This document shows positions 1 to 8,317 of a stretch of DNA of 64,000 bases, piece after piece (the stretch's first letter is position 1; each line of letters starts with the position of its first letter). The stretch is from positions 186,001 through 250,000 of the forward strand of contig WIAF01000006.1 in the NCBI GenBank assembly GCA_014055465.1, in the 5' to 3' direction. The notes beneath the pieces are model-generated. The model saw nothing but the letters and a program-made list of their open reading frames with translations, ran no database searches and was not told the DNA's origin. Origin of the DNA: Nitrospira sp. CR1.1 (GTDB lineage: Bacteria; Nitrospirota; Nitrospiria; Nitrospirales; Nitrospiraceae). Both the position numbers and the translations under genes were made by a program.

Positions 1-1
1 G

Positions 2-2521
2 CTGGTCGCCAGTCCGAACGGGGGAACCCCCCTCGCTTCACCGGACCATGTGACGCAATACACCAATTGGCTCTCCAACGTGATGGAGCTCTTCCCTGAG
101 AATCCCTTCACAACCGGCGTGGAATTCGTAAGCGAGGCGTTGTCCTGGATCGCGCGACGGTTGGTCGGCAGCCTCCCGGGCCTGGCCTCGATGGATAACA
201 ATGGCGAGATCATCCGGGGATTACAGGCGGCACCGAGCCCGCCCGGTCAGGCCTATTCCGCCCTCGTCGCGAATTTCGAACCGGATGCCGGGTTGCTTCA
301 ACGCATCATCGATACGGGCGCGGATTTGTTTTTTCCGACGGCGAATGACCTCGTCGTCCCGACCGAAGGCGGCTGGCGTGTGGATCCGGGAACCGGAACG
401 GCCGCAATTCCGGGAGCCCGTGTCGGCTGTTTCGGCTTGGGCGGGAATCTTGTGCAGCAAACGCCCGTGAACCATGTGAACTTCTTTCAGGATCCCGGCA
501 CAGTAGACTTTCTCGTCCGAGCCTTACGCGGACAGCCACAGCCCTCCACGCCCATCGACATCGAGCATGACCTGCCGTCGGGCAGACGTCGAGGTGTCGC
601 TCGAATGGAATCACCTTCGCCCGCTGTGGCCGCCAAACCACGCCAGGAACCGACCGCAACACAACCGGCGCTCCCCCCTCAACGCGTCGCCGCACCCGTC
701 ACTTCGCTTGCGCCCTCGCCGGAGCCGGACGACGTGTTCCACATTGCGCTCATCGCTCCCCAGCAGGGAGCCGACGTCGCACAACTCATTGCCACGTTTC
801 GCAACGCCCGGGTCATGGAACATCTGCACACGGGAGGCGAGCGAAGAAGCACTGGAACGCCCCGTCGAAACACCACGGATCACGGACCGACCCAGTGGGA
901 CCGGATCAAGGCAGGCCAGGCTCATATTCAAGGCTACATCAACGGGGACCCTGCCTACCCGCAGCTTCCGAATGAAGCCGAGCTGCAACAGATGGGTGCT
1001 GCACTCTTCGCCGCGCTGTTTCCCGGACAAGTTCGCCGGCTCTATGATGCGGCCCGGGCGGAACAGGTCAGCCAGCGACTGAACCTGATCTTCACCTCGG
1101 ACATCGGGTGGATCGCCGACCAGTCGTGGGAGTTCATTTACGACCCCGATCGCAGAAATTTTCTTGCACTGGAGGAAGTCAATTTTACGCGCAACGTGCT
1201 CACGGCCATTCCGGCTGAACGCATACCGGCTCGCCCCACCATGCGCATCCTCGTCGTGGTCGCCCAACCGCTGGGACTCGGCACCCTCTCGGTGGAGGAA
1301 GAAGCCGACGTGATTCGGAGCGGATTCCGCCGTCTCCTCGACGCAGGGCTGGCCGAGGTCGAGTTGCTGCTCGACGCCACTCCGGAGCTATTGCATCGCA
1401 CCCTGGAATCAACGGCCGCCCCGATCGACGTGATCCACTTTATCGGCCATGGGGAATACAACCAGCAGACCGATTGCGGGTATGTGATCTTCGAGAATCA
1501 AGACGGCGGCGAGCAGCGTTTGGATTCATCCACGCTGCGCCAGATCGTCTGCCGCCGGGGCATTCGTCTTGTCTGTCTGAATGCTTGCGAAACCGGCCGT
1601 GGCGGCCGACAGGATTTCAGTCGCGGCGTGGCCCAGGCCCTCATTGCCGGCGGCGTGCCGGCCGTGGTCGCCAATCAGTACCCAGTGCTGGATGTCTCCG
1701 CCACCGCCTTCTCCCGCCACTTCTACTGGGCCCTGGCGATGGGACACAGCATCGGCGATGCCGCCCGTGAGGCGCGGGTGTCGGTGAATTACTCGATCTC
1801 CGGAGAAGCGATCGACTGGGCCGTCCCCGTGGTCTTTGCCCGTAACCCTGCACAACGTCTCTGCCTGCCAAGGACGGCGGCCGACTACGAGCGGACGAGA
1901 AGCGCGGCCGTACGCCAGCGGCGGCGCGCGATGGAAGATCGAACCAAAATCGGAATGTGGAACGCGCATCGCATGATTCCCCACTTGCCGGAAATCTGCG
2001 AGCGTCTCACCAGGACCCAGGATCAATACGCCTTCGAAACCGTGTCTTTTCCAGCCCCGATCGGAATCTGGCGCCGGGAGCAGGAGAAGGATCAGGCCTT
2101 TGTGGTGGCCGAAACGCTCTATGACCGACTACAGGACAAACCCAAAGAATTGGGCGTGGATGCGCTCATTTGCATGATCAACTTTCCGATGAAGGACGCG
2201 CGAACGAGGTATCTGTACTATTGGCGGCGGGACCCGCTGATCGTGACCTCGACTTTCGGGTTGCTGGAACAGCTGAACGAACGGGAATTCACGGTGGAAC
2301 ACATGATAGCTCACCTGGCGGCGGCGGTTGTCGCGGGAATCCCGCCGCATCCGCGCCGGGTGGGGCCCGCCGATTGCCCACTTTTTTATAACGAGAAACG
2401 GGACATCCGATCGATCGCCGGGCGGCTGAGCTTTTGCGAAAACTGCCGCAACCAATTCACGGGCAACGACGCGAAACAGCGGCTGCAGGCCGCCGAACAG
2501 ATTCTCTCGGCCTACCCCTGA
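2..2521 (+). CDS. Alpha/beta-hydrolase (C-terminal part) fused to CHAT protease, 5'-partial
   Basis: The frame is open to the left edge, so the true start lies outside the window; a GTG at 50 is only an internal candidate. Numbering from that GTG: the segment before and up to about 160 resembles the end of a lipase-like alpha/beta hydrolase, with GGTPLAS just upstream, an Asp-containing NDLVVP (D100) and a His-containing NHVNFF (H142), the usual order of the last two triad residues; the nucleophile would be outside the window. A Pro-rich linker (about 185-228) leads to a CHAT caspase-like domain (about 230-600) with both catalytic residues: HFIGHG (H467) and LNACETG (C513). The last 200 residues form an unrecognised domain with EHMIAH (750-755), C776 and a CENC pair (C796, C799), perhaps metal binding. 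CHAT proteins are clan CD cysteine proteases, often in conflict or cell-death systems; the substrate here is unknown. Confidence 0.85.
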   Translation: MVASPNGGTPLASPDHVTQYTNWLSNVMELFPENPFTTGVEFVSEALSWIARRLVGSLPGLASMDNNGEIIRGLQAAPSPPGQAYSALVANFEPDAGLLQRIIDTGADLFFPTANDLVVPTEGGWRVDPGTGTAAIPGARVGCFGLGGNLVQQTPVNHVNFFQDPGTVDFLVRALRGQPQPSTPIDIEHDLPSGRRRGVARMESPSPAVAAKPRQEPTATQPALPPQRVAAPVTSLAPSPEPDDVFHIALIAPQQGADVAQLIATFRNARVMEHLHTGGERRSTGTPRRNTTDHGPTQWDRIKAGQAHIQGYINGDPAYPQLPNEAELQQMGAALFAALFPGQVRRLYDAARAEQVSQRLNLIFTSDIGWIADQSWEFIYDPDRRNFLALEEVNFTRNVLTAIPAERIPARPTMRILVVVAQPLGLGTLSVEEEADVIRSGFRRLLDAGLAEVELLLDATPELLHRTLESTAAPIDVIHFIGHGEYNQQTDCGYVIFENQDGGEQRLDSSTLRQIVCRRGIRLVCLNACETGRGGRQDFSRGVAQALIAGGVPAVVANQYPVLDVSATAFSRHFYWALAMGHSIGDAAREARVSVNYSISGEAIDWAVPVVFARNPAQRLCLPRTAADYERTRSAAVRQRRRAMEDRTKIGMWNAHRMIPHLPEICERLTRTQDQYAFETVSFPAPIGIWRREQEKDQAFVVAETLYDRLQDKPKELGVDALICMINFPMKDARTRYLYYWRRDPLIVTSTFGLLEQLNEREFTVEHMIAHLAAAVVAGIPPHPRRVGPADCPLFYNEKRDIRSIAGRLSFCENCRNQFTGNDAKQRLQAAEQILSAYP

Positions 2522-2531
2522 TCGATGCCCC

Positions 2532-3383
2532 TCACGATTCAGGCAGGTGAAACCGAGTCACCGCCTTGGCCAGGTTCTCCGGCGTGCCGATGTCGAGATA
2601 ACGTTCGCCGGGGAATGTCACGCTCTGAATCGAGAGGCCGGCCTTCAAGGCAGCGTGGAGGACAACGCCCACGGCCAGATCACCGCCCGGGTCGTTGGCT
2701 TTGCTCGCGAGCCGGTCGAGATTACGACTGGTCTCCTCGGATCGAAGAAACGAGTGGAGGAAAGCCGAGAACTGTGGCGTCCAGACCGCGCAACACCAAC
2801 CATGGGTCAGCTTGGTCGAGGCCGGTTTCATCACAAGGTCTAGGACGCGGCCTGCTGCGTCGCTGTCCACCATGTCCCACACGCGCGGGTCTTCGATCTC
2901 ATGCAGACCCAACACCACGTCGGCTCCGGTCTGTTCCTGCCGCGCAATCAAGCGGACATAGGCATCGTCAGGCCCGAAGAGAATATCCGGAAACCCAAAG
3001 GCCACGCGGTTTTGTTCGATAAACGGGAAGGCACGATCGAGGGTATCGGGCGGCCCGAGGGATCCGGCGATCACGACGTAGGCCAGCGAGAGGCCGACCA
3101 GGTTGCCCTCTCGGAAATAGTGGGGAATATCCCATTTGCCGTCTTTGATTACGAGGAAGGCTTTCGTGATTCCAGCTGCCCTGAATTTCTCCAGTAAGTA
3201 CTGTGCCGCCACTTTCGGACGAGGCAGCCCGCTCTTCTCATCTCGCACAAAGCCGACCGGATAGACCTCCTTACTGCACGGAAAGGGCTGCAGGCGTGTG
3301 GCCATTCCGGCCGCCGGAATGAGCCCGACGACTTCCGGCACACCCTGCACAGAACCTTTGGAGTGACCGCTCAACGCGCTCAT
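2532..3383 (-). CDS. Sugar-1-phosphate nucleotidyltransferase family protein
   Basis: A 283-residue protein of the NTP-transferase family (glucose-1-phosphate thymidylyl- or uridylyltransferase-like), which makes an NDP-sugar from NTP and sugar phosphate in the cytoplasm. The N-terminal GLIPAAGMATRLQPF is a variant of the nucleotide-binding GGxGxRL signature, followed by a Lys in PCSKEVYPVG. The C-terminal YLDIGTPENLAKA is a classic family motif. The start is the ATG at 3383, which overlaps the stop of the upstream methyltransferase by 4 bases (ATGA), a sign of translational coupling; a longer frame to 3506 overlaps that gene and is rejected. The exact sugar cannot be read from sequence. Third gene of a minus-strand operon with the methyltransferase and ProA-like genes. 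Confidence 0.85.
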   Translation of the reverse strand: MSALSGHSKGSVQGVPEVVGLIPAAGMATRLQPFPCSKEVYPVGFVRDEKSGLPRPKVAAQYLLEKFRAAGITKAFLVIKDGKWDIPHYFREGNLVGLSLAYVVIAGSLGPPDTLDRAFPFIEQNRVAFGFPDILFGPDDAYVRLIARQEQTGADVVLGLHEIEDPRVWDMVDSDAAGRVLDLVMKPASTKLTHGWCCAVWTPQFSAFLHSFLRSEETSRNLDRLASKANDPGGDLAVGVVLHAALKAGLSIQSVTFPGERYLDIGTPENLAKAVTRFHLPES

Positions 3384-4606
3384 CGCAAGACTGCCCGCTC
3401 GCCGTCCGGCTGCCTGCCGGTAATTTCCCGGTAGTAGGTTTCTATCATCGCCGCGCGGCCCGGTTCGACCACAACCAGCTGGCGCTGATCGAACGTATTC
3501 GCGCAATAGAGATACATGAACTCACCTGCCCGCCCCCACTCGACGTGGAGCTGCCGTCCATCCGTCTCTGTCCTGGTAACCTGATCCACCGCCTGTTTCG
3601 CGGGAAGATCCAGCCAGGCCTGCTGCGCCGACGCTCCATGATTTTCGTAAAGGGGCTGATCCTGGGGTACGTGAACGGAGCGCAACTGCTCCAGATTGAG
3701 TGGAGGAACACCGTCGGGCTCGGGGGATTCATCCCACGGCAGGGCACTCGCTGATGGCGCCAATCCGGTGACATAGAGAGGGCCGTCATCCGTCACCTCT
3801 TCGATGGATCGATATCGGATCGGTTCGGACGGCGCGAGCAACTGCAGGCCGCGAGCCGCCAACGCCCGCTGAAAAGGAATCCGCCGCGCGAGTTGTCTGG
3901 TTTTTTCAAACACCATCACACAGCCCTGCGATGTCAGCGCGCAGCGGAGCTGATCCAACCGAGGACCTACGCCGGTCCGCTGTTCAAAGGCCTGTTGTGT
4001 CTCCGCATCCGTCGCTCGCGTAAACCCCTGCCAGTCGGCACTGGGAATCCCGGGATCTTGCTCGGCTTGGAGTAATACATGTGTGGCGACGATCACGTCA
4101 AACCGGCCGGCGAGATGGTGCTGATCCAGATCGAGGCACTCGAAGCGGAGATTGGTCAAACCCAGATCCTGTGCCCGCTGTCGCGCGAGAGCGATTGACG
4201 CCGGTGAACGATCGACTCCCACTACCGTGGCAGCGGGACACTGTTTCGCGTAGAAGGTCGTGAGCAGGCCGATGCCGCACCCGGCATCAAGAATGGTCCG
4301 TGCGCCCTTGAGGTGAGCGGCGATCCGCGAGCCGACCTCAAGATAGTATTCGTAGCGTTGACTGTAGAGGGCGGGAACAGACCGGGGCTGCGCCGTCAAA
4401 TCGTAAAAGGCGATTTCGGCGGACGATCCGGCAGTCGCCGCTCGTTTGGCTTCGATAGCCCGGTGCAGCGTGGACAGTTCTTCGGGGGTGAAGACCTCTC
4501 GCTGCCAAGCAAAATAGGCGGCATCGGATTCGATGTGCCGGAGCCCCCACCAGGTCAAGTGCTCGTGAAGCGACGCTCGGATCTCCTCATTCGTGTCGCC
4601 AGGCAC
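3380..4606 (-). CDS. SAM-dependent methyltransferase with C-terminal extension
   Basis: A 408-residue protein. A class I methyltransferase fold runs from about 80 to 250: motif I is LDAGCGIGLL, the acidic residue after strand 2 is in GVDRSP, and the DVIVATHVLL stretch fits motif IV. About 75 residues precede this domain and about 150 follow it; the C-terminal part contains WGRAGEFMYLYCANTF, a small beta-rich segment I cannot assign. The gene starts 31 bases after the ProA-like gene and overlaps the nucleotidyltransferase by ATGA, so the three are very probably one transcript. The substrate is unknown; the neighbour suggests a sugar-nucleotide or amino-acid-derived small molecule. Confidence 0.8.
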   Translation of the reverse strand: MPGDTNEEIRASLHEHLTWWGLRHIESDAAYFAWQREVFTPEELSTLHRAIEAKRAATAGSSAEIAFYDLTAQPRSVPALYSQRYEYYLEVGSRIAAHLKGARTILDAGCGIGLLTTFYAKQCPAATVVGVDRSPASIALARQRAQDLGLTNLRFECLDLDQHHLAGRFDVIVATHVLLQAEQDPGIPSADWQGFTRATDAETQQAFEQRTGVGPRLDQLRCALTSQGCVMVFEKTRQLARRIPFQRALAARGLQLLAPSEPIRYRSIEEVTDDGPLYVTGLAPSASALPWDESPEPDGVPPLNLEQLRSVHVPQDQPLYENHGASAQQAWLDLPAKQAVDQVTRTETDGRQLHVEWGRAGEFMYLYCANTFDQRQLVVVEPGRAAMIETYYREITGRQPDGERAVLR

Positions 4607-4637
4607 AGAATCCTCTTCACGAAAGACGCTTCAGGCC

Positions 4638-6002
4638 TTACGGCCTTTTCAGCATGATGGCATCTTCATAGGCCAGCGGTACCGGATGCGGATGCCGGAG
4701 TTGCCCGCTGCCGAATACGACATATTTTTCACAGGTCAGTTGGTTCAATCCGATCGGACCTCGAGCATGATGCCGCGCGGAGCTCAAACCGATATCCGCG
4801 CCGAAGCCCAGGCTATCGCCGGCGTTTAATCGGGACGAGGCATTGACCAAGACTGACCCGGCATCCACTTCTTTGCTGAACCGCATGGCGGACTCATACG
4901 ACTTCGTCACGATAACGCAGGTATGGCTGGGACCGTACTGCGCAATATGCGCAAGCGCCTCGTCGAAGTCCGGCACCATTTTGATAGCCATGCCGGGCCC
5001 CTGAAATTGCTTGTTCCAATCAGACTCTTGCGCCGGTTTGACCGCCTTGTGGCCCGTCATGAGCATCTGCCCCATCAAGGACACGGTTTTCGGACAGCCG
5101 TAAACATCGATCTTGAATTCATCCAGCAATCGAAGGATGAGTGCCGACAACAACGGGCGGGCAATCCCCTGATGGACCAGCAGCGTATCCACCGAGTTAG
5201 GCGCCGACGGATTCTGCACCTTGGAATTCACCACAATATTCTGCGCGAGCGGGATCTCCACGTCATCGTCGATGTAGATGTGCGTAATCCCGCCGTCGTG
5301 ACAGAGAATCGGCATCTTGGCCTGTTCCTGCACCACCTTCCGGAGTCCTGCGCCACCGCGCGGGATGATCGCATCCAACGCCTTGCCGGACTTGATCAGC
5401 TCCAGGGCCGCCTCTTTTTCCTGACGATCGATAATCGTACAGGCGCCCTTGGGAATTCCCGCGTCCTGCATGGCCTTCGCAAGACCGGCCGCAATGACTT
5501 GCTGCGTATGGGTCCAGTCCGGTGAGCCGCGAAAGACACAGACGTTGCCTGACTTCAAACAGAGCGCCAGCGCATCGATCGTTTCGAGCGGCGATAGCTC
5601 CGAGACGATGCCGATCACCCCGATCGGGACGCGCACCCGGCTGACCTGAAGCCCGTTCGGTTCCTCGTGGCGCCCCAGCACCTCTCCTAGCGGATCCGGC
5701 AAATCGGCAATGTGATGCAATCGATCCGCGAGAGCCTTGACGTCGTCGGCCGTCATACGAATTCGGGCCACGGCGTCGCGCACACGCTCCCGGTTTTCGT
5801 ATCCCGTCATTGACTTCCCGACCGCGTCCACGTCCTTTTCGTTCGCAGCCAGGATGGACTCTTCCGCCTCAGCAATAGATGCGGCCATTCCGCGCAGCGC
5901 CTTATCCCGTATGGGACCGGAAAGAAGCGAAGTCGGTCGCACCGCTGCACGGGCCGTCTTCAATACTTTATCGAGGTATAGCTTAACTGGAACTTCAACC
6001 AT
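4638..6002 (-). CDS. ProA-like (gamma-glutamyl phosphate reductase family) protein lacking the catalytic cysteine
   Basis: A 454-residue protein of the aldehyde dehydrogenase superfamily, clearly ProA-like: IGVIGIVSELSPLETID, the ALCLKSGNVCVFRGS segment and the C-terminal ARGPIGLNQLTCEKYVV. ProA reduces gamma-glutamyl phosphate to glutamate semialdehyde in proline synthesis through a Cys in a PSxCNxxETLLVH-like motif. Here the same place reads NPSAPNSVDTLLVH, so the Cys position is Pro268; I checked the codon (CCT) in the DNA. The second family signature (about AHIAQYGPSHTCVI) also departs from the usual GSxHTDxI. It may therefore bind an acyl phosphate or NADPH without normal reductase chemistry, or catalyse something else. 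First gene of an operon with a methyltransferase and a nucleotidyltransferase. Not called proA because of the missing Cys. Confidence 0.85.
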   Translation of the reverse strand: MVEVPVKLYLDKVLKTARAAVRPTSLLSGPIRDKALRGMAASIAEAEESILAANEKDVDAVGKSMTGYENRERVRDAVARIRMTADDVKALADRLHHIADLPDPLGEVLGRHEEPNGLQVSRVRVPIGVIGIVSELSPLETIDALALCLKSGNVCVFRGSPDWTHTQQVIAAGLAKAMQDAGIPKGACTIIDRQEKEAALELIKSGKALDAIIPRGGAGLRKVVQEQAKMPILCHDGGITHIYIDDDVEIPLAQNIVVNSKVQNPSAPNSVDTLLVHQGIARPLLSALILRLLDEFKIDVYGCPKTVSLMGQMLMTGHKAVKPAQESDWNKQFQGPGMAIKMVPDFDEALAHIAQYGPSHTCVIVTKSYESAMRFSKEVDAGSVLVNASSRLNAGDSLGFGADIGLSSARHHARGPIGLNQLTCEKYVVFGSGQLRHPHPVPLAYEDAIMLKRP

Positions 6003-6127
6003 TGTTTCCCCAATTGGTGATCTGGTGAGTGGTCGTCTTGGGCATTGCCATAGAGCGCAGGGAATCGTCAGGGCAACAGCATCAACGGTCCTGAACGATC
6101 CGCGCCGGACTATACCATGCGATTTTT

Positions 6128-6571
6128 TTGCGAGTCAAAGCGAGGTCTGCCTGCAACAGGCGCGTACCGGGGGCATAATTCCCTCACCACCTTTATAACC
6201 CTTGTTGGGCTTAGATCGCCGGCATGGGGTTGCACTATCTCGGCGAAGGACTGGCCATCGGGGCAAGTTTTTCGAGCGGAGCCTGGGAACCCAGCTGGTT
6301 GCTCATTCTTGGGTTTGCCCTCCATAACGGCACCGAAGGATTCGGAAAGATCGGCGCAGCTGGCAACGCCTCCTTATCCCTTCGAGACGCGCTGCTTTTT
6401 GGCGTAGTAGGCGGAGTACCGACCTGTCTCGGCACGCTGCTCAGCGGCCTCGCCTTATCGTCCTCCTTTTCCTTGTCATGGAATGCCTTGGCTGCTGGTT
6501 CACTTCTCTACGTGGTCTTCACCCTTGTGACTCTGGCCGGGAGCAGCCCTCAGAAAGTCCCGTTCGTCTGA
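6128..6571 (+). pseudogene. Truncated ZIP-family metal transporter
   Basis: The intact frame 6224-6571 gives 115 residues with the two hallmark ZIP membrane motifs, HYLGEGLAIG and ALHNGTEGFG (metal-binding His and Glu in HxxxEGxAxG), followed by two further hydrophobic helices. Family members are about 240-300 residues, so this is only the C-terminal half. Just upstream, in another frame, LTTFITLVGL (about 6180-6212) would make a plausible continuation of the preceding membrane helix, and an in-frame TAG at 6212-6214 blocks the 6224 frame. This suggests a frameshift plus loss of the N-terminal part. ZIP proteins import zinc, iron or manganese; this copy is unlikely to work. A short translated remnant from the ATG at 6224 is still possible. 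Confidence 0.7.
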
Positions 6572-6743
6572 GGCGTATGGACTGGTATCACAGTGATGTT
6601 CACCACCGCCCTGTTGCTGACGCTTGTTACTGGTCATCACTCCTGATTTCCTCTCCGATCTTCCTTTCTTCCTTCAATTCGCCATGAGCGCAACCCGATG
6701 GCACCCGGAATTCCCCCGGTGAACACAGGCTCCTAGGGAGCAC
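6572..6743. other. Intergenic gap before iron cluster
   Basis: No convincing coding sequence. A 69-codon frame crossing 6478-6687 is a shadow of the ZIP remnant and has no recognisable content. The region leads into the promoter at 6744. Confidence 0.5.
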
Positions 6744-6785
6744 TTGACAAAGATCGCGCGATCAATGATACTGAGAACCATATTC
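6744..6785 (+). promoter_or_regulatory. Sigma-70-type promoter overlapped by a Fur box
   Basis: TTGACA at 6744-6749, a 17-base spacer, and GATACT at 6767-6772 form a good vegetative promoter. The 19 bases at 6767-6785 match the classical Fur box GATAATGATAATCATTATC at 14 of 19 positions by hand count and cover the -10 element, where iron-loaded Fur would block RNA polymerase. This fits the iron-uptake genes downstream. Binding itself is inferred. Confidence 0.65.
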
Positions 6786-6877
6786 AACATACTTCTCTAC
6801 GCATATGCAGTAGAGGCCCGAGGAATTTGATTCCCTGAGCCCACGGTCCCTTTTGATCGTGGGCTTTTTCTTTTTTT
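6779..6877 (+). ncRNA. Candidate Fur-regulated small RNA or attenuator leader
   Basis: A transcript starting about 7 bases after the -10 box would run about 99 bases to an intrinsic terminator. Inside are a hairpin at 6795-6815 (CTCTAC paired with GTAGAG, with GCA/TGC continuing the stem and one bulged A), a small hairpin around 6822-6834 (GGAAT/ATTCC), and the terminator stem. Promoter with Fur box, roughly 90-100 bases and Rho-independent end is the design of RyhB/PrrF-type iron-sparing RNAs. Because the T-tract touches the ribosome-binding site of the next gene, the same segment could instead be a transcription-attenuation leader for the AraC-type regulator. No known RNA family was recognised. 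Confidence 0.45.
6838..6877 (+). terminator. Rho-independent terminator
   Basis: AGCCCACGGTC (6838-6848) pairs with GATCGTGGGCT (6855-6865): 11 base pairs with one G-T wobble and a 6-base loop, followed by a T-rich tract to 6877 broken by a single C. It lies between the Fur-box promoter and the AraC-type gene, whose Shine-Dalgarno sequence starts at 6878. Confidence 0.85.
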
Positions 6878-6886
6878 GAGGTGAGC

Positions 6887-7405
6887 ATGGTTCAAACAAT
6901 CCACATATACGTCGAAGCCGAATATCCCGATCCAGCAAGCAATTCATCTGTTCCTAACGTTTGTCAATCCGCAGCCAACGCGACATATGAGCAGACCAGA
7001 CCAGTGGAGCACACTCCGATATCAAGGCCCTCTACACAACAGAACGCATGTTCACATCCGCATGGCTCCGACATCGTAGTGGAGCGTCTCCCTACATTTC
7101 TCTCCGGTCGCGTCCGTGAACGGGTCACATTAAAAGAACTGTCTCGTTTTCTGGGCTATTCCGAAAAATACGCCTCCGATGTCTTCCAACGTTGTATGGG
7201 TCGTCCGTTCTCCACGCACCTGAAGCAGCTTCGTCTCGACAGAGCCATCTCCATGCTGCGGGAAAAAGGGCATACCATCAGCAAGATCGCCGAATCCATT
7301 GGCTTCAGTGACGCGTTTGCTTTCAGTCACTTCGTTAAACGAGCCGTCGGCTGCTCACCCATGGAATATCGCAGACAGCAACTCCGGCAGGCGGATAGGG
7401 CATGA
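6887..7405 (+). CDS. AraC-family transcriptional regulator (DNA-binding domain with short N-terminus)
   Basis: A 172-residue protein. Residues from about 75 to the end are an AraC/XylS double helix-turn-helix: VTLKELSRFLGYSEKYASDVF is the first HTH and HTISKIAESIGFSDAFAFSHF with the final CSPMEYRRQ is the second, a strong family signature. The first 70 residues are low-complexity and do not look like a sugar-binding cupin or other sensor. The ATG at 6887 has GAGG a few bases upstream (6878-6881); a GTG at 6881 is an alternative start. The stop overlaps the next gene's ATG (ATGA at 7402), so it is co-translated with TonB. It probably controls the iron cluster, and is itself behind the Fur-box promoter and terminator. 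Confidence 0.85.
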   Translation: MVQTIHIYVEAEYPDPASNSSVPNVCQSAANATYEQTRPVEHTPISRPSTQQNACSHPHGSDIVVERLPTFLSGRVRERVTLKELSRFLGYSEKYASDVFQRCMGRPFSTHLKQLRLDRAISMLREKGHTISKIAESIGFSDAFAFSHFVKRAVGCSPMEYRRQQLRQADRA

Positions 7406-8307
7406 CTCCTTGCGTTCCACTAACCTCACTGGGCGCGTGGATCTTCTCCATGATCGTGCATGCGTCGGGTCTCTGCGTCGCAATTCTCCTCGCGGCGGAA
7501 TTTTCTGTAGTGCCGCAGATCGCTCCGTTTCGCTGGCATATCTCTCTGGTGGCCGCCTCGAAGCCGGAACCGTTGATGTCGGACACCCCTAGCCCCACCT
7601 TGGCCTCACCAGTTCATGAAGAGTCTGTCAGCGATGATCCGCCCTTGCCCCCTCGCACGCAGGCTGTGCGCCGGGCCCAGGATTTGTCTCGCTCCGTCAT
7701 AAAACAGGCGGTTCATGAGACCATCGGGCGCCTGGCTCCAGGCAGCCACCTCCATGCCCCTGCCGAGGCAACTCCGTTTGTTGAGAATTCCAGGGATGTG
7801 GCCGAACCCTCGCCCCAGAAACCTAGTGCTGAAAGCCCCACGCCGACCAAGATGATCTGGCCTGTGACGAGTTCTACACCAGCCGAGATGCCACCACCCG
7901 CCGTGGAAGCGTCCGATCAATCAAACATGGCGATGAAACCCACGGTGCAGGAGGCGCCTCGCTTGGAGAACCTTCCAGCACCGCAGTTCAGGCCGACACC
8001 GGTTTCGCGTCGCACGCAGCCCGATTATGGCTGGCTGGCCAGCGCAGTCGCCACGGAAGTCCAGCAAATCAAACGGTATCCGGCTCAAGCGAAATGGCAC
8101 CGGTGGCAAGGCAAGGTTGTTGTTCAGGCGATCATCCATGAGGATGGCCGCATCAGCGATGTTGAGGTGATGGATTCCTCAGGACATGACACGCTCGACC
8201 TTGATGCGATCGCTTTACTAGAGCGCATTTCTCCGATGCAGTTGCAGTATCCACTCGATCAGTCATTCATTGTCATCCGCATCCCAATTGGTTATCGCCT
8301 GGAATAG
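7402..8307 (+). CDS. tonB: TonB energy-transducing protein
   Basis: A 301-residue inner-membrane protein that passes proton-motive energy from ExbB-ExbD to outer-membrane receptors. One membrane helix near residues 10-33 (AWIFSMIVHASGLCVAILLA), then a long Pro/Ala/Glu-rich periplasmic spacer (about 50-205), then a TonB C-terminal domain (about 210-301) with KRYPAQAKWHRWQGKVVVQ, the ISDVEVMDSSGH stretch and a final IPIGYRLE. The C-terminal domain is similar in layout to the second TonB at 20514-21560 (both have PDYGWL, then KRYPA, then SSGH). It overlaps the AraC gene by ATGA and precedes the ECF sigma gene. Confidence 0.9.
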   Translation: MTPCVPLTSLGAWIFSMIVHASGLCVAILLAAEFSVVPQIAPFRWHISLVAASKPEPLMSDTPSPTLASPVHEESVSDDPPLPPRTQAVRRAQDLSRSVIKQAVHETIGRLAPGSHLHAPAEATPFVENSRDVAEPSPQKPSAESPTPTKMIWPVTSSTPAEMPPPAVEASDQSNMAMKPTVQEAPRLENLPAPQFRPTPVSRRTQPDYGWLASAVATEVQQIKRYPAQAKWHRWQGKVVVQAIIHEDGRISDVEVMDSSGHDTLDLDAIALLERISPMQLQYPLDQSFIVIRIPIGYRLE

Positions 8308-8317
8308 GACTTTGACT

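Noticed and set aside
611..1267. Long minus-strand frames inside the CHAT gene
   Set aside because: GC-rich shadow frames without motifs; the plus-strand CHAT frame is convincing.
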